Positions 7,621-16,424 of a stretch of 64,000 nucleotides of DNA are shown here, piece by piece. The stretch is taken from the NCBI RefSeq assembly GCF_020150815.1, contig NZ_CP083723.1, positions 3,162,001 through 3,226,000 of the forward strand. Direction: 5' to 3'. This DNA comes from Haloprofundus salilacus. Its GTDB lineage: Archaea; Halobacteriota; Halobacteria; Halobacteriales; Haloferacaceae. A model generated the notes under the pieces. It saw only the letters and a program-made list of their open reading frames with translations. It did not search any database and was not told the origin of the DNA. A program made the translations under genes and the position numbers. Each line of letters starts with the position of its first letter. The stretch's first letter is position 1.

Positions 7621-9306
7621 GTGCGCGTTCTGGGTATCGAAGGGACGGCGTGGGCCGCGAGCGCTGCGCTACACGATACCGAGCGCGACTCGACTGTTAT
7701 CGATTCCGACCCCTACCAACCCGATAGCGGCGGCATTCACCCACGCGAGGCGGCCGAGCACATGAGCGAGGCCGTTCCACGCGTCGTCGAGACCGTTCTC
7801 GACCGCGCCGCCGAGACGAGCGAGGGCGACGGCCCACCTATCGACGCGGTGGCGTTCTCGCGCGGTCCCGGTCTCGGTCCCTGCCTCCGCATCGTCGGCA
7901 CCGCCGCGAGAGCACTCGCCGGAGCGCTCGACGTACCGTTAGTGGGGGTGAACCACATGGTCGCCCACCTCGAAATCGGCCGCCACCAGTCGGGATTCGA
8001 TTCACCCGTGTGTCTCAACGCCTCGGGCGCGAACGCCCATCTCTTGGGCTACCACAACGGCCGCTATCGCGTATTGGGCGAGACGATGGACACGGGCGTC
8101 GGCAACGCCATCGATAAGTTCACCCGTCACGTGGGCTGGACGCATCCCGGCGGGCCGAAGGTCGAGCGAGCGGCCACAGACGGCGAGTACATCGACCTCC
8201 CGTACGTCGTGAAGGGGATGGACTTCTCCTTCTCGGGCATCATGAGCGCCGCCAAACAGGCCTACGACGACGGCGAGGCGGTCGAGGACATCTGCTTTTC
8301 GCTGCAGGAGCACGTCTTCGGCATGCTCACCGAAGTCGCAGAGCGCGCGCTCTCGCTCACGGGCACCGACGAACTCGTTTTAGGAGGTGGGGTCGGCCAG
8401 AACCAACGACTGAGAGCGATGCTGGCGTCGATGTGCGAGGAGCGCGGCGCGAACTTTTTCGCGCCCGAGCCGCGCTTCCTCCGGGACAACGCCGGGATGA
8501 TCGCCGTTCTGGGCGCGAAGATGTACGCCGCCGGCGACACCGTCGCTATCGAAGATTCGGCGGTCGACCCGAACTTCCGGCCCGACCAGGTGCCGGTGAC
8601 GTGGCGGGATGACAGCGAATCGGTCGCTCGCGCCGTCGACGTTCGCGGGAGTCCCGCTCCCGCGAGCCAACTGGGGCGGGGGAACCGTTCCGGTGACGCC
8701 GACGAAACCGTCAGGGGCGCGGAAGCGACCGTCGAATTTCACGAAAACCGCGTCGTGAAGCGCCGTCTCCCGAAAGCGTACCGCCATCCCGAACTCGACC
8801 GTCGGCTCCGCCGCGAGCGAACCGTGGCCGAAGCACGTCTCACCAGCGAGGCGCGGCGGGCGGGCGTGCCGACCCCGCTGGTACGCGACGTGGACGTTCG
8901 CGAGGCGACCATCACGTTCCAGCGCGTCGGCGACGCCGACCTCGCCGCCTCGCTCTCACCCGCCGTCGTCGCCGACGTGGGACGGCATCTCGCGGCGCTG
9001 CACGGGATGGGAATCGTCCACGGCGACCCGACGACGCGGAACGTCCGGGTCGCCGAACCCGCGGGCGAGGGCGGCGCACGCGACGAGGGACGGACGTTCC
9101 TCATCGACTTCGGCCTCGGCTTTCACACCGGCCACGTCGAGGACCACGCGATGGACCTGCACGTCTTCGAACAGAGCGTGGAGGGGACCGCCGCCGACCC
9201 CGACCCGCTCCTCGACGCCTTCGAGACGGGATACGCGGCCGCGAGCGACGACGACGACGTGCTCGCGCGCCTCCGCACGGTCGAATCGCGCGGACGCTAT
9301 CGCTGA
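7621..9306 (+). CDS. KEOPS Kae1-Bud32 fusion (tRNA t6A synthesis)
   Basis: 561 residues from a GTG start (7621) giving VRVLGIEGTAWAAS. Residues 1 to ~325 are Kae1, which transfers threonylcarbamoyl to A37 of ANN-decoding tRNAs; metal ligands are H112 and H116 in NHMVAHLE, with later DN residues in FLRDNAGM. Residues ~345-561 are Bud32, a small kinase/ATPase, with VVKRRLPKAYRHPELD (Lys region), GIVHGDPTTRN (catalytic loop) and FLIDFGLG (metal-binding Asp). A short Gly/Ser-rich linker joins them. The fusion is known in euryarchaea. The open frame runs further upstream through rps24e, but Kae1 proteins begin at this point. Confidence 0.95.
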   Translation: MRVLGIEGTAWAASAALHDTERDSTVIDSDPYQPDSGGIHPREAAEHMSEAVPRVVETVLDRAAETSEGDGPPIDAVAFSRGPGLGPCLRIVGTAARALAGALDVPLVGVNHMVAHLEIGRHQSGFDSPVCLNASGANAHLLGYHNGRYRVLGETMDTGVGNAIDKFTRHVGWTHPGGPKVERAATDGEYIDLPYVVKGMDFSFSGIMSAAKQAYDDGEAVEDICFSLQEHVFGMLTEVAERALSLTGTDELVLGGGVGQNQRLRAMLASMCEERGANFFAPEPRFLRDNAGMIAVLGAKMYAAGDTVAIEDSAVDPNFRPDQVPVTWRDDSESVARAVDVRGSPAPASQLGRGNRSGDADETVRGAEATVEFHENRVVKRRLPKAYRHPELDRRLRRERTVAEARLTSEARRAGVPTPLVRDVDVREATITFQRVGDADLAASLSPAVVADVGRHLAALHGMGIVHGDPTTRNVRVAEPAGEGGARDEGRTFLIDFGLGFHTGHVEDHAMDLHVFEQSVEGTAADPDPLLDAFETGYAAASDDDDVLARLRTVESRGRYR

Positions 9307-9378
9307 CGGAAAAACCGGATCGCGTCACACGGGCGGATCTGTGCGCGGATTCGCACGCGCGACGACGCAGCCAAAACG

Positions 9379-9388
9379 ATTTATCACA
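9379..9388 (+). promoter_or_regulatory. TATA-like box before the DUF5808-like gene
   Basis: GATTTATCAC lies 21-30 nt before the ATG at 9409, consistent with a leaderless transcript. Confidence 0.5.
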
Positions 9389-9408
9389 GGCGAGCGTACC
9401 GTTCTGCC

Positions 9409-9684
9409 ATGGCGGACAAACCCGAGACCGGCGAACTGTTCGGCGTCCCGTACAACTTCGAACGCCCGAGCGCCGGTCGGATGCTGTCCTCGTACTGGCA
9501 ACCCGGTGACCGAATGCTGGTGAAGAAACCGTTCGGCGTCGGCTACACGCTCAACCTCGCCAACTGGCGCTCGTGGATTGTGCTACTGGTCGCCGCCGGA
9601 CTGCTGTACCAGGAGCGCAAGAGTCGCGAAAACTCAGAGCACGAAGACGACGGTCCGGTCGAAGTCGTCGTCGACGACGACTGA
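9409..9684 (+). CDS. DUF5808-like small membrane protein
   Basis: 91 residues. The N-terminal half has LFGVPYNFERPS and the motif KKPFGVGYTLNLANW, which I associate with DUF5808. One hydrophobic segment (WIVLLVAAGLLYQ, ~residues 58-71) suggests a single membrane pass, followed by a charged tail ending in acidic residues. Function unknown. It stands alone, with a TATA-like box at the right distance. The conserved motif before the membrane segment makes a real gene likely. Confidence 0.75.
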   Translation: MADKPETGELFGVPYNFERPSAGRMLSSYWQPGDRMLVKKPFGVGYTLNLANWRSWIVLLVAAGLLYQERKSRENSEHEDDGPVEVVVDDD

Positions 9685-9721
9685 CCCCTTTCTTCCCACC
9701 TTCTCGACGGACGTCGGTCGA

Positions 9722-9973
9722 TTACTGGTTCGAGCGCGCGAGCGCCGTCGCGCGCCAGACGTTGCCGCGCGTCCCGACCGGCCGCAGTTCCAGCGGAACC
9801 GACGCCCCGGCAGGCAGTTGCTGCAGCGTCGACTGCAGTTGCGGGGTTTCGTACTCCGCGATGTGGCGCGTGGCGTTCGATTCGACCGCTTCCACGGTCA
9901 TCGCGCCGTGCGCATTCATCTCCTTCCTGACCGTCACCAACTCCGTCGCGTGCTGTTGCCGTGCCCCGGACAT
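9722..9973 (-). CDS. Small conserved-looking protein, function unknown
   Basis: 83 residues, MSGARQQHATELVTVRKEMN... ending in ..NVWRATALARSNQ. It has no cysteines, membrane segment or motif I recognise. It looks like a compact alpha/beta domain (ETPQLQSTLQQLPAGASVPLELRPVG) with normal haloarchaeal codon use. An AT-rich stretch with a TTTTAAG box (about 9999-10005, read on the reverse strand) lies 26-32 nt upstream of the ATG, which supports expression. It is convergent with the DUF5808-like gene. No function is assigned. Confidence 0.6.
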   Translation of the reverse strand: MSGARQQHATELVTVRKEMNAHGAMTVEAVESNATRHIAEYETPQLQSTLQQLPAGASVPLELRPVGTRGNVWRATALARSNQ

Positions 9974-10171
9974 ATCCGGCTTATTTGATCCGAATGGCTT
10001 AAAACCTGATATTTTTCTTACGTCCTGATACCGAGCGCTATGTAGTTCTCAGGTCACGACAAACAGTATCTGGGTTTCTCGCGGGACGTGTGTGCTCGGG
10101 TCTGACTGGTTTTCGACAGTTCCGGGCGGGGAGACCGACGGCTCTTTGCGACCGGCGACCCCTCCTCGACT

Positions 10172-10804
10172 ATGCTCCACTACGTGACGACGAACGAGGG
10201 AAAAGTCTCGGAGGCGACGACGTATCTCGGCGAGTCGGTCGGACAGGTTGACTTCGACTACACGGAGATTCAGAGCGACGACCTCGGGCGCATCGCCGCC
10301 CACGGCGCGCGCGAGGCGTACCGCCACGTGGGCGAACCCGTCCTCGTCGACGACGCTGGACTGTTCGCCGACGCCCTCGGCGGCTTTCCGGGGCCGTACT
10401 CCTCGTACGTCGAGGACACCCTCGGAATCGAACGCGTCTGGCGCGTCGGTGAGAACGAAGAGAACCGGAAGGCGGCGTTCCGCTGCGTGCTCGCCTACTG
10501 CGACGGCGACTCCTTCGCCGCGTCCCCGGACCCGGTGGACCGCGACGACCGAGTTACGGCCGCGGCGACGGGCGCTGAGCCGGACACCGAAGAAACCGAA
10601 TCGCTTCCGGTCAAACTGTTCGAGGGCGTCGTCCGCGGCCGCCTCGTCGCCCCGCGCGGCGAGGGCGGGTTCGGCTACGACCCAATCTTCGAGCACGACG
10701 GGAAGACGATGGCCGAGATGAGTACCGAGGAGAAAAACGCCATCTCGCATCGGGGTCGCGCGTTGGCGAAGTTCGGGGAGTGGTATCAAACGCGAACGGA
10801 GTGA
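10172..10804 (+). CDS. rdgB: XTP/dITP pyrophosphatase (Ham1/RdgB family)
   Basis: 210 residues. Removes pyrophosphate from non-canonical purine nucleotides (ITP, XTP) to keep them out of DNA and RNA. Family motifs: VTTNEGKVSEA at the N-terminus, EPVLVDDAGLFADALGGFPGPYS, GGFGYDPIFE and ISHRGRALAKF. A stretch of about 35 residues (roughly 112-147, rich in Asp, Ala, Thr) interrupts the usual fold after AYCDGDSFAA and looks like a halophile-specific surface loop; the average family length is somewhat under 200. Cytoplasmic, single gene. Confidence 0.94.
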   Translation: MLHYVTTNEGKVSEATTYLGESVGQVDFDYTEIQSDDLGRIAAHGAREAYRHVGEPVLVDDAGLFADALGGFPGPYSSYVEDTLGIERVWRVGENEENRKAAFRCVLAYCDGDSFAASPDPVDRDDRVTAAATGAEPDTEETESLPVKLFEGVVRGRLVAPRGEGGFGYDPIFEHDGKTMAEMSTEEKNAISHRGRALAKFGEWYQTRTE

Positions 10805-11101
10805 GCGTTTGATGCCTCGAAAATCAGAGATTTTCGGTGGTTTCGGGAGCAAACGGAGTGAGCGACTGAACCTCGATGGACTCACTGCGCTCGTCCATTG
10901 GCGGTATCACGAACGAAGTGAGTGATCGCTCGTCGGGCACGAAGCATCCGACGGCGGTACGCCGAGCGGTACCGAAGCCAAACTCGGACGGTATCCGACC
11001 ACCGGAATTCTACTGTAGAATACGGCACTTTCGATATTGCAGAACTCCGCAGCCGTTTTCTATCATCGTCGAATCAACAGTCTCGCGCGGCTACGCGACC
11101 C
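10805..11101. other. Intergenic stretch with perfect hairpin and GTGAGTG-type repeats
   Basis: I see no gene here. A perfect inverted repeat CGAAAATC-AGA-GATTTTCG lies at 10818-10836, shortly after the rdgB stop, and could end transcription or be a dispersed repeat. Copies of a motif like AACG(G/A)AGTGAG(C/T)G occur at about 10795-10807, 10851-10863 and 10910-10924. The rest, towards 11101, is unremarkable. Confidence 0.5.
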
Positions 11102-11605
11102 CTACGCTTGGGGGTCGCGATCCGGGCCGGGGTACTCGCCGCCCTCGACTTCCCGATACAGGCTCTCGGCGTCGAACAGCGTCGCGAACGCCTTCGGATG
11201 GCGGACGCTCAGCGAGACGCGCTTTCGGAGCGTCGCCCCCGCCTGCGCCGTCTGGAGTCGCGGGTCGAGCGTCAGGAGGTGCATCGCGCCGCCGTGGTAC
11301 GCCGACGCCAGCGCCGGGTGGTCGCCGTCGGCGTGGTCGACCGGTTCGCGCAGCGTCTCGATTTCCGGTCGCCAGTCGGCAGCCAGTTCGGCGTCGGCGA
11401 GAGACGAGACGACCGCTTCGGCGTCGTCCAACAGTACGTCGCTGGCGACGAGCGTCGTCCACGAGTGTTCGCGGAGACAGTCGAGCGCCCGCCGGGCGTT
11501 GCCGCCGACGAGCAGGTCCGCCGCGAGCACGTCCGCGTCGGCGACGACCCGCGCTGGAGACGCGTCGGGCCGCTCGGCCGCTCCAGGTCCGTCAGCCATC
11601 GTCAC
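11102..11605 (-). CDS. PIN-like domain protein (DUF7384-like)
   Basis: 167 residues. The first part reads ARVVADADVLAADLLVGG, with the acid pattern of a PIN nuclease strand (D23, D25), followed by VASDVLLDDAEAVV and HLLTLDPRLQTA, where further acids sit. I recall related haloarchaeal proteins as DUF7384. The role is probably RNA cleavage (inference), and the fourth acid is not certain. A tiny gene encoding 32 residues overlaps its start by 14 nt, which suggests one transcript. ATG at 11605 is used; a second ATG two codons on is possible. Confidence 0.72.
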   Translation of the reverse strand: MTMADGPGAAERPDASPARVVADADVLAADLLVGGNARRALDCLREHSWTTLVASDVLLDDAEAVVSSLADAELAADWRPEIETLREPVDHADGDHPALASAYHGGAMHLLTLDPRLQTAQAGATLRKRVSLSVRHPKAFATLFDAESLYREVEGGEYPGPDRDPQA

Positions 11606-11690
11606 TCCGCCTCCGTTCGAGTTCGTCGCGCACGTCGCTCTCGGTTACCTCAAACTCGGTCGCCCGCTCGAAGAGGTCGGCCCACGTCAT
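11592..11690 (-). CDS. Tiny 32-residue protein overlapping the PIN-like gene
   Basis: 32 residues: MTWADLFERATEFEV followed by a charged helix with TESDVRDELERRR. The stop lies inside the start region of the PIN-like gene (14-nt overlap), so translation is likely coupled. A TATA-like CCGATAAGCG (about 11717-11726) lies 27-36 nt before this ATG, making it the first gene of the pair. The layout (tiny charged protein plus PIN) resembles an antitoxin-toxin or regulator-nuclease pair, but that is inference; the peptide is short enough to be a helical cofactor. Confidence 0.5.
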   Translation of the reverse strand: MTWADLFERATEFEVTESDVRDELERRRSDDG

Positions 11691-11721
11691 ACTCGGTGAT
11701 GACGGCGCGACCACAAGACGC

Positions 11722-12825
11722 TTATCGGTCGCCGGTCCCGGCGGCGCCGAACTTCGTCGCCAGAAGCCACGCCGCCGCACCGACGACGAACGCGACGCCG
11801 ACGTTCGTCGCGACCCCGACGACGCCCACGCCGACGGTCAACACGAGCGACTCCGTCCGTATCGCACTCCGACCCAACTGGACCGCGACGAGCACCAGGA
11901 GCACGCCCAGAAGCGCCATCGGGAACGCAAGCACGACCTCCGCGAACAGCGCAGTGACGACGTAGAGCACGCCGAGCACGACGTTCGCGCCGCCGGTCCG
12001 CGCGCCGAAGGCGTACTTGCCGGCGAGGCCGCCGCTTCCGTGGCACATCGGTAGGCCGCCGAAGGGGACGGAGAGAAGCGTCATCACGCCCATACTCGTC
12101 GAGAGGTCGTCGGCCGACACGTCCGCGTCGAAGAGGTCCGAGCAGAGAAGCGACGTAGCGACGGCGGCGTTGCCGACGGTCATCGCCAACTGTGCCGTCG
12201 CACCCTCTACCGAACCGAGGGTGAGCGCGGGACCGCCTGCAGGGAAGACGCCGAGAGCCAGTATCTGCGGCGTCGGTACGCCGACTGTCGCGGCTGCCAT
12301 CGCCCCGCCGACGCCGAGGACCGCGAGCGTCGCCGCCCGCGGTTGCCCCGCCGCGGCGACGCCGAGCGTGAGCGCCACCGCTAGCGCCGCGAGCGCGAGA
12401 TTCCCGAGACCGAGTTCGACGCCGGTCTGGGCCAAGAGGAGCGCGACGGCGAGTTGGACGCCGCGGACGACCGGTTCGCCGACGTAGCGTTCGAGCGACG
12501 AGATAGCGTTCGTCCGGCCTGCCAAGAGCAGCACCGCGCCGGCGACGAGACCGGCGGCGACGAGTTCGCCGTAGCTCAGCGCCCCCGCGATGGCCAGCGC
12601 GGCGAGCGCCTTCATCGGTTCGACCGACAGCGGGAGACCGTAGACGACGCCCCAGACGATCTGGAAGAGGCCGAAGGCGACGAGGACGTGCGGGAGCGAC
12701 ATCGGCGTCAGCGCGCCGAGCGCGACGACGATGGGGAGAACCGTAACCGAATCTCCCAACGCGCCGGATAGCTCTCCGACGTCGAACCGAAGCGCTCGAT
12801 TGCTCCGAACGCCCGCGAGTGCCAT
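11722..12825 (-). CDS. MOT1-like molybdate/tungstate transporter
   Basis: 367 residues, about ten hydrophobic segments. Family motifs of MOT1/SulP-related oxyanion carriers: ELSGALGDSVTVLPIV near the N-terminus and FGGLPMCHGSGGLAGKYAFGARTG in the C-terminal half. It would move molybdate, tungstate or a related oxyanion across the cell membrane. It is divergent from the tungstate-type ABC transporter genes beginning at 12959, with a 133-nt shared upstream region that contains an inverted repeat. Having both systems side by side suggests uptake at different affinities, or import paired with redistribution. The oxyanion specificity is inferred. Confidence 0.88.
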   Translation of the reverse strand: MALAGVRSNRALRFDVGELSGALGDSVTVLPIVVALGALTPMSLPHVLVAFGLFQIVWGVVYGLPLSVEPMKALAALAIAGALSYGELVAAGLVAGAVLLLAGRTNAISSLERYVGEPVVRGVQLAVALLLAQTGVELGLGNLALAALAVALTLGVAAAGQPRAATLAVLGVGGAMAAATVGVPTPQILALGVFPAGGPALTLGSVEGATAQLAMTVGNAAVATSLLCSDLFDADVSADDLSTSMGVMTLLSVPFGGLPMCHGSGGLAGKYAFGARTGGANVVLGVLYVVTALFAEVVLAFPMALLGVLLVLVAVQLGRSAIRTESLVLTVGVGVVGVATNVGVAFVVGAAAWLLATKFGAAGTGDR

Positions 12826-12875
12826 TGTCGGTGGCTGTACCTCGGCGCTGATGAGTGTTCTCAGTAATCGTCCGC

Positions 12876-12897
12876 TCTCACGTCTCGCGCTGTGAGA
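12876..12897. promoter_or_regulatory. Inverted repeat TCTCAC-N10-GTGAGA, candidate operator
   Basis: The arms TCTCAC (12876-12881) and GTGAGA (12892-12897) are perfect inverted repeats between the divergent MOT1 and tupA genes, about 30 bp upstream of the tupA TATA box. It is a candidate site for the ModE-like regulator encoded at 15684. Six-base arms can occur by chance. Confidence 0.3.
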
Positions 12898-12927
12898 AAC
12901 CGAACGAGGTTACGCCACGTGGGTAAC

Positions 12928-12935
12928 ACTTAACC
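12928..12935 (+). promoter_or_regulatory. TATA-like box for the tupABC operon
   Basis: ACTTAACC lies 24-31 nt before the ATG of tupA (12959), consistent with a leaderless start. Confidence 0.55.
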
Positions 12936-12958
12936 ATCCGCTCTCCATCGATGAATCC

Positions 12959-13996
12959 ATGCCGATACAACGGAGGCGGTTCCTCCACGCCGCAGGTGTC
13001 GGAGCGATTCTCGGGCTGAGCGGATGCTCGCAGACGAGTTCGTCGGGGGACGGCAGGAACGGCTCGACGGCAGACCAGAGCAACAGCGGTGGCCAAAGCG
13101 GCGACGTCGGCGGGGACGGCCGACGGCAACTCACGCTCGCGACGACGACGAGCACGTACGACACGGGCTTGCTCGACGAACTGAACCCGATGTTCGAAGA
13201 GAAGTTCGCCGCTCGAATCAAGACCGTCCCGCAGGGAACCGGCGCGGCCATCGAGACAGCGTCGAACGGCGACGCGGACGTGATTCTCGTCCACGCTCGC
13301 GGCGCGGAGGACGAGTTCCTCCGGCAGGGTCATGGCGTCAACCGTCGCGACGTGATGTTCAACGACTTCGTCGTCGTCGGTCCCGAGAGCGACCCCGCGG
13401 GCATCAACGGGATGGGAAGCGCGACGGAGGCGTTCTCGACCATCGCCGAGACGCGGTCGACGTTCGTCTCCCGCGGCGACGACTCGGGGACGAACAAGAA
13501 GGAACTGCTCGTCTGGCAGGAGGCGAGCGTCGAACCCAGTGGCCGGTGGTACCGCGCCATCGGCAAGGGGATGGGCGACACGCTCAATCAGGCGAGTCAG
13601 TCGAGCGCGTACACGCTCGCCGACCGGGGGACGTACCTCTCGATGCGGAGCGAAATCGACCTCGTTGTCCACGTGCAGGGGCCGCTGAAGGACGGCCCGG
13701 TCATCCTGAAGAACCCCTACGGCGTCATCCCGGCCAACCCCGCTCGACACGACGACGTCGAGTACGAACTGGCGATGGCGTACGTGGGCTTCCTCACGAG
13801 TCCCGAGGGACAGGAGACCATCGACGGCTACACCGCCAACGATTCGCAGCTGTTCTTCCCGAACGCGCTCTCGGAGGAACCGCAGTTCGGCCAGTACATC
13901 CCACAGGGGTACAGCGCCCGGGAGAGCCAGTCGCTCTCGCGGCGCGACAAGCGGTACCTCTACTGGGTCGACCAGCAGGTCCCGGCAGACTATTAA
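12959..13996 (+). CDS. tupA: Tungstate/molybdate-type ABC substrate-binding lipoprotein (TupA-like)
   Basis: 345 residues. The N-terminus [20 protein letters not shown] is a Tat signal with a lipobox; C23 would be the lipid-modified first mature residue, so the protein is anchored outside the membrane. A low-complexity Ser/Gly linker (~24-55) precedes the binding domain. The motif [16 protein letters not shown] (~58-73) is the hallmark of tungstate-binding TupA-type proteins. Later motifs: [21 protein letters not shown] and FNDFVVVGP. First gene of a three-gene ABC operon. Tungstate is favoured over molybdate by family, not proven. Confidence 0.92.
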   Translation: MPIQRRRFLHAAGVGAILGLSGCSQTSSSGDGRNGSTADQSNSGGQSGDVGGDGRRQLTLATTTSTYDTGLLDELNPMFEEKFAARIKTVPQGTGAAIETASNGDADVILVHARGAEDEFLRQGHGVNRRDVMFNDFVVVGPESDPAGINGMGSATEAFSTIAETRSTFVSRGDDSGTNKKELLVWQEASVEPSGRWYRAIGKGMGDTLNQASQSSAYTLADRGTYLSMRSEIDLVVHVQGPLKDGPVILKNPYGVIPANPARHDDVEYELAMAYVGFLTSPEGQETIDGYTANDSQLFFPNALSEEPQFGQYIPQGYSARESQSLSRRDKRYLYWVDQQVPADY

Positions 13997-14025
13997 TTCG
14001 GCTCACCCCCATACCATATCGAACC

Positions 14026-14712
14026 GTGATTCCGGCGCTCAGCGACCTAAACCTGAACTACCTCGTCAGCGTCACCATCGTGTCGCTGTACATCAGCACC
14101 GTCGCCGTCGGCATCAGCACGCTCGTAAGCCTCCCCGTCGCCGTCGGCGTTGCCTTCGGCGACTTCCCCGGCAAGCGCGCGCTCACCGCCGTCATCAACA
14201 CTGGGATGGGGTTTCCGAGCGTCGTCGTCGGTCTCGTGGTCCTCCTTGCGCTGTCGAACTCCGGACCGCTCGGCGATCTCCAACTGCTGTTCACGCCGCA
14301 GGCGATGATCATCTCCCAGACCATCCTCGCGACGCCCGTCGTCCTCAGCGTCTCCATCTCCGCCGTCGAGAGTGTCGGCGGCGACCTGCGCGACGCAGCC
14401 TTCGCCGCGGGCGGGACGAACAGCGACGTGGGACTGCTCGTCCTCCGCGAGGCGCGCTACGGCATCGTCACGGCCGTCCTCGCGGGGTACGGCCGCGCCA
14501 TCAGCGAGGTCGGCTCCGTGCTCATCGTCGGCGGCAACATCGTCTTCCCGCCCGAACAGACCTCGTTCACCCGGACGCTGACGACCGCCATCACCGTCGA
14601 GGCGCGTCGCGGCAACTACGAGACGGGTCTCGTGCTCGGCGCGTTACTCCTCGTCCTCGTTTTCGCTGTCAACGCGCTCGGCGGACGCATTCGCGACGGA
14701 GGGCGAGCGTGA
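14026..14712 (+). CDS. tupB: Tungstate-type ABC transporter permease (TupB-like)
   Basis: 228 residues from a GTG start at 14026. About six hydrophobic segments are visible, and the ABC-permease coupling loop reads [35 protein letters not shown]. The open frame continues upstream over tupA, but the sequence there is out-of-frame tupA. It lies 29 nt after tupA, and its stop overlaps the GTG of the ATPase gene (GTGA), so translation is coupled. It forms the membrane channel for the substrate delivered by the lipoprotein. Confidence 0.92.
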   Translation: MIPALSDLNLNYLVSVTIVSLYISTVAVGISTLVSLPVAVGVAFGDFPGKRALTAVINTGMGFPSVVVGLVVLLALSNSGPLGDLQLLFTPQAMIISQTILATPVVLSVSISAVESVGGDLRDAAFAAGGTNSDVGLLVLREARYGIVTAVLAGYGRAISEVGSVLIVGGNIVFPPEQTSFTRTLTTAITVEARRGNYETGLVLGALLLVLVFAVNALGGRIRDGGRA

Positions 14713-15629
14713 CACCCCGCGACGGAGACGTGCGCGAGCGCGGTAAGCCTCCCCGCGAGGCGGATGCGGCGACCGCCCGACTCCGCCTCGTCGCCGACGG
14801 CGTCTCCCACGGCTTCGACGGCGAGTGCGTCCTCGACGACGTCTCGCTCACCGTCGAACCCGGCGAAGTGCTGGCCGTCGTCGGTCCCTCGGGAACCGGG
14901 AAGACGACGCTGCTGCGTCTGCTGGCACTGTTCTCACCGCCGGACGAGGGTCGCATCGCGCTCGCCGACTCCGACGCCCGCGGGACCGCTGCCCGAGACG
15001 AGTTGCCGCTCGTCGACGCGCGGGCGAACGGCCGAGGCGAAACCGACGCCCGCGACGCGTGGACGCTGCCGGACGACGAGCGACTCCGACTCCGCCGACG
15101 CATCGGCCTCGTCGCGCAGGACCGCTCGCTGTTCTCGGCGTCGGTCGCGTACAACGCCGCCTACGGACTCGAAGTCAGACGGGCGCGGTCGACCCGCCTC
15201 CGCGCCTCGCTCGCGCGAGCGGTCGGCCGCTGGTCGCCCCCGGCGGCGGCGCTCGACGCGCTCGAAACCGTCGGGATGGCCGAGATGACCGACAAGCGCG
15301 CCGAGTCGCTCTCCTCGGGTGAGGCTCAACGCGTCGGCGTCGCGCGGGCGCTCGCCGTCGACCCGGACGTGCTCCTGCTCGACGAACCGACCTCGAATCT
15401 CGACCCGCGGAACACCGCCGTCATCGAGGACGCCGTCCGCGAGGCCAAGGAGCGCGGCATCGGCGTCGCGCTCGCCACGCACGACATGGCGCAGGCGCGT
15501 CGCGTCGCCGACAAAACGGCCGTCGTTCTCGACGGGACCTGTATCGAGCACGGGCCGACCGAGCAGGTGTTCGAGTCGCCGCGCGACGACCGCGCCCGGC
15601 AGTTCGTCGCGGGCGAACTCGTGTACTGA
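14709..15629 (+). CDS. tupC: Tungstate-type ABC transporter ATP-binding protein (TupC-like)
   Basis: 306 residues from a GTG start that overlaps the permease stop. Walker A GPSGTGKT at 59-66, Q-loop in [10 protein letters not shown], signature [16 protein letters not shown] around 200-214, Walker [10 protein letters not shown] about 221-229, then the H-loop in LATHDMAQA. An insert of some 35 residues after [12 protein letters not shown], rich in Asp/Arg/Glu, lengthens it beyond the usual ~240 residues. It energises the transporter. The regulator gene follows after a ~54-nt gap. Confidence 0.93.
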   Translation: MTPRDGDVRERGKPPREADAATARLRLVADGVSHGFDGECVLDDVSLTVEPGEVLAVVGPSGTGKTTLLRLLALFSPPDEGRIALADSDARGTAARDELPLVDARANGRGETDARDAWTLPDDERLRLRRRIGLVAQDRSLFSASVAYNAAYGLEVRRARSTRLRASLARAVGRWSPPAAALDALETVGMAEMTDKRAESLSSGEAQRVGVARALAVDPDVLLLDEPTSNLDPRNTAVIEDAVREAKERGIGVALATHDMAQARRVADKTAVVLDGTCIEHGPTEQVFESPRDDRARQFVAGELVY

Positions 15630-15683
15630 CGGAGTGGTTTGGATGACTGGTGGACTGATTACGAGGGCCCTCGAACAGGAGGT

Positions 15684-16406
15684 ATGGACGGCGCGTTCGA
15701 GGCGTATCTCGCATCCGACGACGTCACGTTCGACGACGACGACACCGAACTGCTCCGGGCGGTCGACGACCACGGTTCCGTGAGCGGTGCGGCCGCCGCC
15801 CTCGGACGCTCGCGCGCCCGCGCACTCGCGCGACTCGAAACGCTCGAATCCGCGTTCGGCTCGCTCGTCGAACGTCGACGCGGCGGGGCCGACGGCGGCG
15901 GGAGCGAACTCACCGCCGAAGCCAAGGAACTACTCGACCGATTCGCCCGCCTCCGCGCCGCGCTCTCGGGCACCGCGGGTGCGCGCGAGACGGTTCTCTA
16001 CGGGCGTCTCGCCGGCGTCAACGGCGAACTCGGCGTCGTCGACACCGACGCGGGACCGGTCCGCGCGCTCGTCGTCGGCGCAGACGGACGGGTGGCCGAG
16101 AACGCCGACTCCGGCACGCCGGTGCAGGTGAGCGTTCGCGCCGACGCCGTGACACTGCACGCGCCCGACGACGCCCCGCCGTCGGCGGCGACGAGCGCTC
16201 GCAACCGCTTCGACGGCGTCGTCTCCGCGCTCGACCGCGGAGAGACCGTCGCCACCGCCAGCGTCGACGTAGGGGCGGACGCGTCGCTGTTCGCGCTCGT
16301 GACCACGGAGAGCGCCGAGCGACTCGGACTCGACGAGGGTGCGAGCGTCGTCGCGTCGTTCAAGGCGACGGCGACCCGGGCGACGGTGGTCGACGCCGAA
16401 AATTAG
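15684..16406 (+). CDS. ModE-type regulator with C-terminal molybdate-binding (MOP/TOBE) region
   Basis: 240 residues. The N-terminal winged helix has the ModE pattern LLRAVDDHGSVSGAAAALGRSRARALARLETLE. The C-terminal half ends in a MOP-like domain, ARNRFDGVVSALDRGETVATASVDVG...TTESAERLGLDEGASVVASFKAT, which binds molybdate or tungstate. It probably senses the oxyanion and controls the adjacent uptake genes. The ATG at 15684 has GGAGGT directly before it; a TTG at 15639 would add 15 residues, but the ATG form begins where ModE proteins normally do. Confidence 0.88.
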   Translation: MDGAFEAYLASDDVTFDDDDTELLRAVDDHGSVSGAAAALGRSRARALARLETLESAFGSLVERRRGGADGGGSELTAEAKELLDRFARLRAALSGTAGARETVLYGRLAGVNGELGVVDTDAGPVRALVVGADGRVAENADSGTPVQVSVRADAVTLHAPDDAPPSAATSARNRFDGVVSALDRGETVATASVDVGADASLFALVTTESAERLGLDEGASVVASFKATATRATVVDAEN

Positions 16407-16424
16407 CGCGTCCTTCGACCCGTT

